DNA from: Clostridiales bacterium
GTDB taxonomy: Bacteria; Bacillota; Clostridia; Christensenellales; CAG-138
DNA: 64,000 nt
Direction of reading: 5' to 3'
NCBI GenBank assembly: GCA_004554165.1
Contig: SFNQ01000015.1
Span: forward strand, 1-64,000
Both the position numbers and the translations under genes were made by a program. Under the pieces are notes generated by a model. That model worked only from the letters and a program-made list of their open reading frames with translations. It made no database searches and was not told the origin of the DNA. Below, piece by piece: positions 1 to 8,085 of the stretch (position 1 is its first letter; each line of letters opens with the position of its first letter).

Positions 1-1
1 G

Positions 2-334
2 TACGCATTATTGGCGTTTGTCGTGATCGACTATGTGACGGGCGTGATGTGCGCCGTTGTAGACAGAAGGCTCTCTTCTGCCATTGGCTTTCGGGGCATT
101 TTCAAAAAGGTACTGATCTTTACGCTGGTGGGTATCGGGCATATCCTCGACGCGTATGTGATCGGGACAGGCTCCGTACTTCGGACAGCGATCATCTTTT
201 TCTATCTGTCCAATGAAGGCGTGTCTCTGATAGAGAACGCGGCGCATCTGGGACTTCCTGTCCCGGAGAAACTGAAAGCGGTTCTGGAGCAGCTCCATGA
301 CCGTGCGGAAAAGGAGGACGAGCATAATGAATAA
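2..334 (+). CDS. phage holin, 5' end outside window
   Basis: The reading frame is open from the first complete codon at position 2, so the start codon lies left of the window. The visible part begins YALLAFVVIDYVTGV, typical of the clostridial toxin-secretion/phage-lysis holin family (phage holin 4), and has two hydrophobic segments separated by a short basic loop. The C-terminus is charged (EKEDEHNE). Such holins form lesions in the cytoplasmic membrane and release the endolysin. The stop overlaps the start of the endolysin gene by 8 bases, a classic lysis cassette. Roughly 20-30 N-terminal residues are probably missing. Confidence 0.85.
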   Translation, partial: YALLAFVVIDYVTGVMCAVVDRRLSSAIGFRGIFKKVLIFTLVGIGHILDAYVIGTGSVLRTAIIFFYLSNEGVSLIENAAHLGLPVPEKLKAVLEQLHDRAEKEDEHNE

Positions 335-1112
335 CCTGAAGACGTTTCTCGACTACCTGCATGAGCAGGTCAAGAACCACTCCATCTATGTGTGGGGAGC
401 GCAAGGCCAGCAAGGAGCCGCGATCACGGAAGCGTGGATCAAGCGCCGGGAGACCTCGGATGCGAACTACAAGCGTGCGGTGGCGTTCTGGAAGAAGCAA
501 TGCGCTGCCGGATACGGAGATGTGCTCCGAGCGTTCGACTGTTCGGGGCTTGGAATGTTCTGGCTGCAGAATGTATCCAAAATACTGAAATCCGACTGCA
601 ACGCCCACGGGCTCTACGGGAAATGCAAAAAGCTGAAGAAAGCCGACCTGCGGGTCGGTGATTTTGTTTTTAAGATCAACAGCACCGGCAGAGCGACGCA
701 TATCGGGTATGTGGCGGACACGGACATCAACGTCATTGAAGCGCTGGGCCGCGACTACGGCGTGGTAAAGCGTCCGCTTTCCAAGGGAAACTGGAACGGC
801 TTCGGCAGGCCGCCCTTCTGGACGGAGGAGGAAGCCCGGGAGATCAGCGGCGAGCCTGCGCCGGACCCAGTTCCTCCAGAAGGGTTCGTCTTTGATCGCG
901 CGCTGAAGTACGGATGTCGTGGCGCGGATGTCTGTGAACTGAAGAAACTGCTGAAGGCGGCAGGTTTTGACGGGCTCGCGCTTACGAACAAAAACTATTA
1001 CTCGAAAACAAAGAAGACTGTCAAAGCGTTTCAGAAGGCAGCGGGACTTGAAGTCGATGGCAAGGCCGGTCCGCTGACGATCGCGGCGCTTGGCGGCACA
1101 TACAGGAACTGA
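327..1112 (+). CDS. NlpC/P60-type phage endolysin with peptidoglycan-binding domain
   Basis: The ATG at 327 has AAGGAGG at 311-317 and overlaps the holin stop, so it is preferred over in-frame codons further upstream. The 261-residue protein has an N-terminal NlpC/P60-like papain fold, with catalytic Cys72 in FDCSGLG and His125 in ATHIGYV. A Pro-rich linker near residues 170-182 leads to a C-terminal PG_binding_1 domain (about 190-258, ending KAGPLTIAALGG). It should cut peptide bonds in the host cell wall at the end of the lytic cycle, after the holin opens the membrane. There is no signal peptide, consistent with holin dependence. The domain assignment is strong; the exact bond cleaved cannot be told. 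Confidence 0.9.
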   Translation: MNNLKTFLDYLHEQVKNHSIYVWGAQGQQGAAITEAWIKRRETSDANYKRAVAFWKKQCAAGYGDVLRAFDCSGLGMFWLQNVSKILKSDCNAHGLYGKCKKLKKADLRVGDFVFKINSTGRATHIGYVADTDINVIEALGRDYGVVKRPLSKGNWNGFGRPPFWTEEEAREISGEPAPDPVPPEGFVFDRALKYGCRGADVCELKKLLKAAGFDGLALTNKNYYSKTKKTVKAFQKAAGLEVDGKAGPLTIAALGGTYRN

Positions 1113-1127
1113 CAGGAACTGACGACA

Positions 1128-1166
1128 AAGGCTTGTCCGGGATTCCCGGATGGGCCTTCTTTTTTT
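1128..1166 (+). terminator. rho-independent terminator after lysis cassette
   Basis: An AAGGC...CCGGG arm at 1128-1141 pairs imperfectly with CCCGG...GCCTT at 1145-1158 and is followed by TCTTTTTTT. It lies 16 bases after the endolysin stop and separates the lysis genes from the integration module. Confidence 0.75.
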
Positions 1167-1244
1167 GTGCCTTTTTTCGTCAAAACGGGTGCGTCACCTC
1201 CATTGGGAAGTGAGAGGAACCCTCTCGGAATGGAGACGCATCAT

Positions 1245-1631
1245 ATGACAAACGAGCAAATTGAAGCCATCACCCGCCTGCAGCAGGCCGGGAAAGGATA
1301 TAGAACCATCGCAGCAGAAACCGGTCTGTCGCTCAATTCCGTCAAAAGCTGGTGCAGGAGGCATCCGACAAGCACTTCGCCTCCTTCTTTCTGCCAGCAA
1401 TGCGGCAGCGCAATCAAGCAGATTCCAGGGAAACGCGCCCGTCGGTTCTGCTCGGATGCCTGCAGGATGCTGTGGTGGAGGGAGCATCCGGAAGCCAAGT
1501 CGCACAGGGTTGCGTACCGCCACGTCTGCCGTTGCTGCGGGACGGAGTTTATAAACAACCGTGCCATGGCCAGCTACTGCAGCCGGGCGTGCTTTGCCAA
1601 GGCCAGAACGCGGGTGGACGCGGATGGATAA
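1245..1631 (+). CDS. helix-turn-helix protein with two CxxC-type zinc fingers
   Basis: The start at 1245 follows a GGAG at 1232-1235; an open frame continues upstream but has no ribosome site. The 128-residue protein starts with a homeodomain-like/sigma-type helix-turn-helix (TNEQIEAITRLQQAGKGYRT, then GLSLNSVKSWCRR). Two treble-clef-like fingers follow: CxxC...C..AC near residues 48-68 and CRCC...C..AC near residues 92-115. Proteins of this layout sit next to serine recombinase clusters in clostridial prophages and integrative elements. It probably binds DNA and may act as a recombination directionality or regulatory factor; that role is inference. It overlaps the next gene by 8 bases. Confidence 0.75.
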   Translation: MTNEQIEAITRLQQAGKGYRTIAAETGLSLNSVKSWCRRHPTSTSPPSFCQQCGSAIKQIPGKRARRFCSDACRMLWWREHPEAKSHRVAYRHVCRCCGTEFINNRAMASYCSRACFAKARTRVDADG

Positions 1632-1830
1632 GGCGCTGTATGAGAAGGTGAAGGGATACCGGACATCGCTTGCACTGGTCAAAGAGATGCAGTCGAAAGG
1701 GATCATCACCGCCGACGACTATGAACAGATAAGCCTTGTTCTGGCCGGAAAATACGGTTTGAAAACATCCACAATATTCTCCGAAATTGACTTGATATGT
1801 GTGGAGCGTAGAGGTAATATGCGACACTAA
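1624..1830 (+). CDS. small SHOCT-like protein of recombinase cluster
   Basis: This 68-residue protein begins MDKALYEKVKGYRTSLAL and contains KEMQSKGIITADDYEQI, which resembles the short SHOCT-type helical motif (a helix, a short turn, then (D/E)xxY). It has no signal peptide or membrane segment. It overlaps the upstream zinc-finger gene and ends 15 bases before the first recombinase, so it is translated as part of that operon. Similar small proteins precede serine recombinases in other clostridial elements. Its function is unknown; a partner or multimerisation role for the recombinases is a guess. Confidence 0.65.
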   Translation: MDKALYEKVKGYRTSLALVKEMQSKGIITADDYEQISLVLAGKYGLKTSTIFSEIDLICVERRGNMRH

Positions 1831-1845
1831 CAAGGGGGTGAGGCA

Positions 1846-3126
1846 GTGGATTGGATCGTGGAAAAACGCAGTATTGGCGGGCCAAAACAGCCGAAAGCGA
1901 CTCGCGTGGCAGCGTATGCACGGGTGTCTTCCGGGAAGGACGCGATGCTTCATTCCCTCTCTGCGCAGGTCAGCCATTACAGCGACCTGATCCAAACCCA
2001 CCCCGGCTGGATGTACGTGGGTGTGTACTCAGACGAAGCCAAGACCGGGACCAAGGACACCCGCCCCGGTTTCCAGAGCCTGCTTGCCGACTGCCGGGCC
2101 GGAAAAATCGACCTCGTGCTTGTGAAGTCGATCTCACGCCTTGCCCGTAACACGGTCACACTGCTGGAGACGGTCCGGGAACTGCGTGGACTCGGTGTGG
2201 ATGTGTACTTTGAGGAGCAGAACATCCATACGCTCAGTTACGAGGGCGAGCTGATGCTGACGATCCTCGCCAGCTACGCGCAGGAGGAAGCACGGTCGGC
2301 GTCAGAGAACCAGAAATGGCGGGTCCGGAAGAACTTCAAGGAGGGCCGCCCATGGAACTGCACGGTGCTTGGGTACCGGAGCGTGGACGGAACGTTCGTG
2401 GTCGAACCGGAGGAAGCGGCCATCGTGCGACGGATCTTCTCCCTGTTCCTTGACGGCATGGGCGTCCAGACAATCGCAAACACGCTGAACGCGGAAGGGC
2501 TCCGGACACGGTACGGCGGAGAGTTCAATCACTCCGGACTGCAGAAGATCCTGCGGAACTACGCATACACCGGGAACCTGCTCCTGCAGAAGACATACCG
2601 TCCCGACTGCTTGACCAAAAAGGATTATGTCAATTATGGAGAGCGCCCGAAGTACCATGCGGCTAAGACCCACGAGCCGATCATCTCTCCGGAGGTCTTT
2701 GAACAGGTGCAGACAGAGCTTGCCCGCCGTGCTGATGTGTACGGCGCGGAGTACCACCCCGCCAACTACCCGTTCACAGGTCTGATCACTTGCGCGATCT
2801 GCGGGAAGCATTTTATAAGGAAGCACACGCGAACAGGCCCCACATGGATCTGCGGAACGTTGAAGCAACGAGGAAAGGCGGCCTGTCCGTCAAAACAGAT
2901 CCCCGAGGCAACGCTCCTCAAGTTAACAGCGGATATGGATATGAGCCGGATCACCGGAATCACAGCGGATAACGGGAACCGGCTCACATTCTACCTGAAC
3001 GACGGGAGCACCGTTGAAAAGATATGGCTTGACCGGTCCCGCTCCGAATCATGGACGGATGAGATGCGGAAACAAGCAGCAGAACATTCGAAAAAGAGGT
3101 ACCAGAAATGTCAGAAAGAAACGTGA
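1846..3126 (+). CDS. large serine recombinase 1
   Basis: The GTG start at 1846 sits behind AAGGGGGTGAGG. The protein has 426 residues. The N-terminal resolvase domain (about 20-165) contains YARVSS with catalytic Ser28 and the SISRLARN motif with active-site arginine. A Recombinase domain follows (about 185-290), then a zinc ribbon (CAICGKHF...WICGTLKQRGKAACPSK, about 323-355). The coiled-coil tail is short, so the protein is smaller than typical phage integrases of 500-550 residues. It should cut and rejoin DNA through a phosphoserine link at att sites. It overlaps recombinase 2 by 19 bases, which suggests translational coupling and joint action. Confidence 0.92.
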   Translation: MDWIVEKRSIGGPKQPKATRVAAYARVSSGKDAMLHSLSAQVSHYSDLIQTHPGWMYVGVYSDEAKTGTKDTRPGFQSLLADCRAGKIDLVLVKSISRLARNTVTLLETVRELRGLGVDVYFEEQNIHTLSYEGELMLTILASYAQEEARSASENQKWRVRKNFKEGRPWNCTVLGYRSVDGTFVVEPEEAAIVRRIFSLFLDGMGVQTIANTLNAEGLRTRYGGEFNHSGLQKILRNYAYTGNLLLQKTYRPDCLTKKDYVNYGERPKYHAAKTHEPIISPEVFEQVQTELARRADVYGAEYHPANYPFTGLITCAICGKHFIRKHTRTGPTWICGTLKQRGKAACPSKQIPEATLLKLTADMDMSRITGITADNGNRLTFYLNDGSTVEKIWLDRSRSESWTDEMRKQAAEHSKKRYQKCQKET

Positions 3127-4694
3127 CCGTCATCCCTGCAACGCTGAATCCCATTCACCGGATGAACCCGGTCGTCAAAAAGCGCCGCGTGGCCGGATAC
3201 GCTCGTGTCTCCACAGATAAGGACGAGCAGTTCACCTCATATGAGGCGCAGGTCGATTACTACACGAAATACATCATGAGCCACCCTGATTGGGAGTTCG
3301 TGAAGGTCTATACGGATGAGGGCATCAGCGGGCTCGACACCCGCAAGCGCGACGGATTCAACGAGATGATCGCGGATGCTCTGTCCGGTGCGATGGACCT
3401 GATCGTGACCAAGTCCGTCAGCCGTTTCGCCCGGAACACCGTGGACAGTCTGGTGACGATACGGAAGTTGAAGGAGAAAGGCGTCGAGGTCTACTTTGAA
3501 AAAGAGAACATCTACTCCCTCGACGGTAAGGGTGAGCTGCTTTTGACTATTATGTCGAGCCTCGCGCAGGAGGAGTCCAGGTCTATTTCGGAGAATGTCA
3601 CATGGGGCCAGCGCAAGCGGTTCTCGGACGGCAAGATCACTCTGCCCTATAAGCAATTTCTCGGATACGATCACGGACCGAAGAAGGACGATCCGCCGGT
3701 GGTAAACAAGGAGCAGGCTGCGATCGTTCGCCGGATCTACCGTGACTTCATGGCTGGGAAGACCGTCGGCGCGATATCGAGAGAGCTGACCGCTGATGGC
3801 ATCCCGAGCCCTTCCGGGAAATCGAAGTGGAGCGCATCCACGGTGAATAGCATTCTGCAGAACGAGAAGTATCGCGGGTCGGCATTGCTTCAAAAGTGTT
3901 TTACGACAGACTTTTTGACCAAGAAGCGGAAGATCAATGAAGGCGAAGTGCCTCAGTACTATATCGAACACAGCCACGAGGCGATCATTGACCCGGATGA
4001 ATGGGAGGCCGTTCAGGAGGAGATCAAGCGCCGGAAAGCCATAGGCAGGGCGTACAGCAGCGCCAGCATTTTCAGCGCCAAGATCAAGTGCGGCGACTGC
4101 GGCGGATGGTACGGCGGGAAGACATGGCACTCGACCGACAAGTACCGGTCCACGATCTGGCGCTGCAACAGCAAATATGACGATGGCAAGCACCGCTGCC
4201 AGACGCCCACATTGCGGGAAAAGGACATTCAGGACCGGTTCGTTTCCGCGTTCAACAGCATGCAGACCGACCGGACCGCTTACCTTTTGGCCTGCGAAGT
4301 CACGAGAGACGCCTTCGCAGATACAAAAGCCATAGATGCGGAGATGGACGAACTGCTCCGGGAAATGGAGGTGGTTGCCGAGCTCACGCGGAAATGCATA
4401 GCTGAGAACTCCGCAACCGCGCAGGACCAGACCGAGTATACCGATCGGTATAACGCTTACGTTGATCGATACGAAAAGGCAAAAGCCCGTTACGACTCTC
4501 TTGCGGCTGTTCGTGCAGAACGGCTGGCCTCAGCAAAAGCCATGGAAAGATTCATGGCGGTGCTCAACGAGCGTGAGAACCCTCTCGCAGAGTTCGATCA
4601 CCGGCTTTGGATCACGACCGTGGACTATGCGACGGTGCAAAGGGATGGAACCATCACATTCCGCTTTTATGACGGAACAGAGATCACAAAGTGA
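3108..4694 (+). CDS. large serine recombinase 2
   Basis: The protein has 528 residues. The resolvase domain has YARVSTDKDEQ with catalytic Ser35 and TKSVSRFARN. It is followed by a Recombinase domain (about 190-300), a zinc ribbon (CGDCGGWYG...WRCNSKY...HRCQTP, near 325-365) and a coiled-coil region (about 390-475) rich in E, K and A. This is the full architecture of TnpX/TndX and phage-type integrases, so of the three enzymes it is the best candidate for the integrase proper. The start lies inside the end of recombinase 1, preceded by AAAAAGAGG. About 250 bases of regulatory DNA separate it from the next gene. Confidence 0.93.
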   Translation: MSERNVTVIPATLNPIHRMNPVVKKRRVAGYARVSTDKDEQFTSYEAQVDYYTKYIMSHPDWEFVKVYTDEGISGLDTRKRDGFNEMIADALSGAMDLIVTKSVSRFARNTVDSLVTIRKLKEKGVEVYFEKENIYSLDGKGELLLTIMSSLAQEESRSISENVTWGQRKRFSDGKITLPYKQFLGYDHGPKKDDPPVVNKEQAAIVRRIYRDFMAGKTVGAISRELTADGIPSPSGKSKWSASTVNSILQNEKYRGSALLQKCFTTDFLTKKRKINEGEVPQYYIEHSHEAIIDPDEWEAVQEEIKRRKAIGRAYSSASIFSAKIKCGDCGGWYGGKTWHSTDKYRSTIWRCNSKYDDGKHRCQTPTLREKDIQDRFVSAFNSMQTDRTAYLLACEVTRDAFADTKAIDAEMDELLREMEVVAELTRKCIAENSATAQDQTEYTDRYNAYVDRYEKAKARYDSLAAVRAERLASAKAMERFMAVLNERENPLAEFDHRLWITTVDYATVQRDGTITFRFYDGTEITK

Positions 4695-4823
4695 AGTAAG
4701 GTGCAAGGAGGCAAGATTACAGGGGTGTCCGTTTTGACCTGTTTTCCGTTCATCTGGAATCGGCAGAGCCCGCGATACCCCCGTGAAATAAGGCTTTTCG
4801 GGCAATCCGTTCTCTCTGTAAGG

Positions 4824-4847
4824 TTGTAATCCAGAAGTCGATTACAA
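4824..4847. promoter_or_regulatory. dyad TTGTAATC-N8-GATTACAA
   Basis: This is a perfect 8-bp inverted repeat with an 8-base spacer, about 100 bases before the XRE gene. The symmetry suits a dimeric helix-turn-helix repressor and the site lies in the only sizeable gap of the integration module. No T-run follows, so a terminator is unlikely. Confidence 0.5.
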
Positions 4848-4854
4848 TCTTGAA

Positions 4855-4874
4855 ATATTGCAAGTTTGCAATAT
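4855..4874. promoter_or_regulatory. palindrome ATATTGCAA-GT-TTGCAATAT
   Basis: This is a perfect 9-bp inverted repeat with a 2-base centre, just after the previous dyad and 71 bases before the XRE gene. It is probably an operator for that repressor. A TATAAA at 4912-4917 could be the -10 of the promoter it controls, but no good -35 is visible. Confidence 0.55.
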
Positions 4875-4945
4875 GGCAAGTGAAATCGCCCAAACGGCAA
4901 CGCTTTTTCGCTATAAATAACATGTGCAAGGAAAGGTACCGCACT

Positions 4946-5272
4946 ATGATAGCGAAGTTTTCAACAAGGCTCAGAGAGCTGCGACAAAGCAAAGGACTGC
5001 GTCAGGAACAGGTGGCTAAGCTGATCGGCGTAAACAAAAGCGCGATCTCCACTTATGAGAATGATATCCGGCAGCCCTCTTTTGAGATACTCGTCCGTCT
5101 GGCAAATCTATATCGGGTCAGCACAGATTACCTGCTCGGGCAAACGAACACCCGAACCATAGACCTTTCGGAACTGACGGAAGAAGAAGCGAACTACATC
5201 TGCGGCCTTGTTGAGCTGATGTCTAAAAAAAACGGAATAATTAATAACACACGAGTATGGAGACGGTCATGA
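4946..5272 (+). CDS. XRE-family helix-turn-helix repressor
   Basis: The ATG at 4946 follows GGAAAGG at 4930-4936; the upstream ATG at 4922 lacks a site. The protein has 108 residues with a Cro/CI-type domain: LRELRQSKGLRQEQVAKLIG, then NKSAISTYENDIRQPSFEIL, through LGQ near residue 65. The tail is short, acidic and helical. It resembles the regulators that keep mobile elements silent. Two dyads directly upstream suggest autoregulation and control of the downstream ATPase and third recombinase. The stop overlaps the ATPase start as ATGA. Confidence 0.88.
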   Translation: MIAKFSTRLRELRQSKGLRQEQVAKLIGVNKSAISTYENDIRQPSFEILVRLANLYRVSTDYLLGQTNTRTIDLSELTEEEANYICGLVELMSKKNGIINNTRVWRRS

Positions 5273-6243
5273 AGCAAGGCGACAATTTTCAGTACGAGTA
5301 CTTTTCCTCTGTCACACAGCGCAAGGTCGAGTGGCTTTGGTATCCATATATCCCTTACGGGAAACTGACGATACTGCAGGGTGACCCCGGCGAAGGCAAG
5401 TCCACGTTCATGCTCAACATCGCGGCGCTGCTGACCCGGGGCAAAGAGATGCCTGACGGGTTCCGTGTACCCGAGCCACAGCGGGTCGTGTACCAGACTG
5501 CGGAGGATAATCTTTCCGACACCGTGAAACCCCGCCTGGTAGCAGCCGGTGCGGATTGCAGTCGGATCGCATATATCATCGACGAGGATCGGCCTTTGAC
5601 CTTGGAGGATTCGCGGATCGAAAAAGTGATACAGGAAACGCATGCCCGGCTTTTTATCCTCGACCCGCTGCAGGCGTATCTGTCTCAGGACTCCGATATG
5701 TTCAGCGCAGGCAGGATGCGTCAGCAGCTAAGACGGCTGGCGGATATCGCCTCAAAGCATAAATGCGCCATCGTAGTGATCGGCCACATGAACAAGGCAA
5801 GCGGAGAGAAGAATCTCTACCGAGGCCTTGGAAGCATCGACATCGCCGCCATAGCGCGAAGCGTGCTGATGATCTCACGGGACAAGGATGACCCCTCGAT
5901 CCGGTATATGTTTCCGGTCAAATCGAGCCTCGCTCCGGAAGGTGCCGCCATAGCGTTTTCCTTCAATCCGAAGTCAGGGTTAAGGTGGATCGGTCAATGT
6001 CATGTGGATCAAAGTCAGATCGAGGATTTCGATATAGACGACAGCAAGAAGGCGCTGGCAAAACGCATCATACTTGAAATGCTCAGCGAACAGGATACGC
6101 ATAGTTCGATCATCCTGAACAAGCTCAAGCTCATGGGCATTTCGGAGCGGACGATACACTCTGCCAAGAAGGAAGTGGGCGTACAGTCATACAGAAGTGA
6201 TGGGGTTTGGTACTGGCATTTAGATACCCCGTTAGACACATAA
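5269..6243 (+). CDS. RepA/RadA-like AAA ATPase
   Basis: The start at 5269 shares ATGA with the XRE stop and follows GGAG at 5259-5262. The protein has about 324 residues. It contains Walker A GDPGEGKST near residues 40-48, a Walker B-like RLFILDP near 128, and VVIGHMNKASG, typical of the AAA_25/RepA-RadA family of hexameric DNA-acting ATPases. The C-terminus looks like a winged helix (HSSIILNKLKLMG...). Homologues serve as replicative helicase-like proteins on plasmids and integrative elements. Here it sits between recombinases 2 and 3, so it could support replication of the excised element or assist synapsis; neither is shown by the sequence. Confidence 0.82.
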   Translation: MKQGDNFQYEYFSSVTQRKVEWLWYPYIPYGKLTILQGDPGEGKSTFMLNIAALLTRGKEMPDGFRVPEPQRVVYQTAEDNLSDTVKPRLVAAGADCSRIAYIIDEDRPLTLEDSRIEKVIQETHARLFILDPLQAYLSQDSDMFSAGRMRQQLRRLADIASKHKCAIVVIGHMNKASGEKNLYRGLGSIDIAAIARSVLMISRDKDDPSIRYMFPVKSSLAPEGAAIAFSFNPKSGLRWIGQCHVDQSQIEDFDIDDSKKALAKRIILEMLSEQDTHSSIILNKLKLMGISERTIHSAKKEVGVQSYRSDGVWYWHLDTPLDT

Positions 6244-6255
6244 AGGAGGAACGCG

Positions 6256-8085
6256 ATGCAGGATAATGGCCGCAGGGAGCAACTGCGTCAGATCTATCAG
6301 CGGGAGGACACAGGAGAAAAAACATTCATTCCGGCAAAGCCGAAGATCAACCCAAATGAACGGGATCGCTTCTTTCGGGTTTGCGCATATTGTCGTGTCT
6401 CGACCGATAACGATGAGCAGCTTTCCTCTTTCGAACTCCAGCAGGCGCATTACCGTCAGCTGGTGCAGGAGCATCCGAATTGGGAACTCAAGCACATATT
6501 TGCGGATCAGGGCATATCCGGGACCTCACTCAAAAACCGGGACCAGTTCAATGCGATGATCGAAGCGTGCAAAAAAGGCGAATACGATCTCATACTCACA
6601 AAGAGCGTATCCCGTTTTGCACGAAACCTGGTGGACTGCATTTCTTTGATCCGCATGCTGAAAGGCCTGACGCCACCCGTCGGCGTTTTCTTTGAAACGG
6701 ACAATTTGTACACGCTCGGGGAGAACACCGAGTTCATGCTTTCTTTTCTCGCCACGTTCGCACAGGAGGAGTCGGTCAAGAAGAGTGAGTCCATGAACTG
6801 GTCGCTGCAGCAGCGGTTCAAGGATGGAAAGCTCTTGACCCCGGCACCGCTTGGCTACGATCGGGAGAAGGACGCTGCCGGGCACTACGTCAAATACGCT
6901 CCGTTACTGCTGAACGAATCCGAAGCCCGGATCGTCCAGTTCATTTACGACGCGTACCTTGCCGGATGGTCACAGGAAGGCATCGCGGAACTGCTGAAGG
7001 ATATCGGCTGCCTGACCAAGACCGGGAGCACGGACTGGACCGCCAGCGCTATAGGCTACATCCTGACAAACGAGCGCTACGTGGGCAACGTCCTCACATG
7101 GAAGACCTTTACCGCCGATCTGTACGAACACAAACATAAGAAGAATAGACAGGATCGTGACCAGTACCTGTACCACGACCGGCATCCCGCCATAGTCAGC
7201 GTGGAAAAGTTCGAGGCGGTCCAGTCGCTGATACAGAACCGAAAGCATCACGTTCGAGGCGGCCTTCCTTCCCTCCAAGTCATTGATGAGGGCATATTCC
7301 GGGGCTATATCCCGATCAACCACCATTGGGTGAATGACGATCCGCATGTCTACTATGACATTTCCAATTCCGTCACCAAGGTCATGAGGGTGAAAACGTT
7401 CGACAAACGGTCGTTCAGTGCATTCGATCTTTCGGGGTATCAGGTGGTTCGGAACCAGTTCACGCAGGTCCGGTACGAAGGACCTTCCATCACGATCGCG
7501 GGCAACCGGATCTCATTCAATCTTTTCTGCATGCGCACCTTTGAGGACGTCGGCTATATCCAGCTGCTCCTTCACCCGGCAGAGAGAAAGATTGCTATAC
7601 GTCCGTGCCGTGAACGCGACACGCACAGTATCCGATGGCGGCCCGATCCCGAAAAAGCGGTGTTCCAGAAAACACTGAGCTGTCAACACTTTGGGACAGC
7701 CCTCTTCAGCATTATGGAATGGGACCCGGATTACATCTACCGAGTACGCGGAACATGGGCAAAACGCGGTCAGGAGCAGATCATAGTATTCAATCTCATG
7801 AACGCGGTCCCGGCGGTTCTGGTGACTCCCGAGAACGCAGACAGTCCTGCCCGCAGGCGAATGGAACTGTGCCCTGCGGAATGGTCGGATGACTTTGGCG
7901 ACGAATTCTATGAGCATGTTCTGGAGAACGGATTCTATTACCTCGCTCCGGACAACGAGTGGAAGACAACGGTGGCCAGCATTCCTGCTCCGGGGATGGA
8001 ACAGTTTACTGTCCCGACCGCCGAGCAGATTCAACTAACAATAGAAAACCTAACGAGAGGAACGGAAACACCTAATGATGGATGA
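6256..8085 (+). CDS. serine recombinase 3 with accessory C-terminal domain
   Basis: The ATG at 6256 follows AAAGGAGG. The protein has 609 residues. The resolvase domain has CAYCRVSTDNDEQ with catalytic Ser49 and TKSVSRFARN, followed by a Recombinase domain (about 200-330). The expected zinc ribbon is absent: the region after NRKHHVRGG has no CxxC pair and reads IFRGYIPINHHW instead. Residues about 395-590 form a different domain, FDLSGYQV...ISFNLFCMRTF...LLLHPAERKIAIRPC...SIRW...EW, that recurs in the next three genes. It probably recombines DNA together with recombinases 1 and 2. Loss of the ribbon suggests that target reading has moved to the new domain, which is inference. Confidence 0.9.
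   Translation: MQDNGRREQLRQIYQREDTGEKTFIPAKPKINPNERDRFFRVCAYCRVSTDNDEQLSSFELQQAHYRQLVQEHPNWELKHIFADQGISGTSLKNRDQFNAMIEACKKGEYDLILTKSVSRFARNLVDCISLIRMLKGLTPPVGVFFETDNLYTLGENTEFMLSFLATFAQEESVKKSESMNWSLQQRFKDGKLLTPAPLGYDREKDAAGHYVKYAPLLLNESEARIVQFIYDAYLAGWSQEGIAELLKDIGCLTKTGSTDWTASAIGYILTNERYVGNVLTWKTFTADLYEHKHKKNRQDRDQYLYHDRHPAIVSVEKFEAVQSLIQNRKHHVRGGLPSLQVIDEGIFRGYIPINHHWVNDDPHVYYDISNSVTKVMRVKTFDKRSFSAFDLSGYQVVRNQFTQVRYEGPSITIAGNRISFNLFCMRTFEDVGYIQLLLHPAERKIAIRPCRERDTHSIRWRPDPEKAVFQKTLSCQHFGTALFSIMEWDPDYIYRVRGTWAKRGQEQIIVFNLMNAVPAVLVTPENADSPARRRMELCPAEWSDDFGDEFYEHVLENGFYYLAPDNEWKTTVASIPAPGMEQFTVPTAEQIQLTIENLTRGTETPNDG

Noticed and set aside
1212..1226. Short hairpin GAGAGG/CCTCTC before the zinc-finger gene
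   Set aside because: Six paired bases with a 3-base loop and no T-run; could be chance, and its role in translation control cannot be judged.
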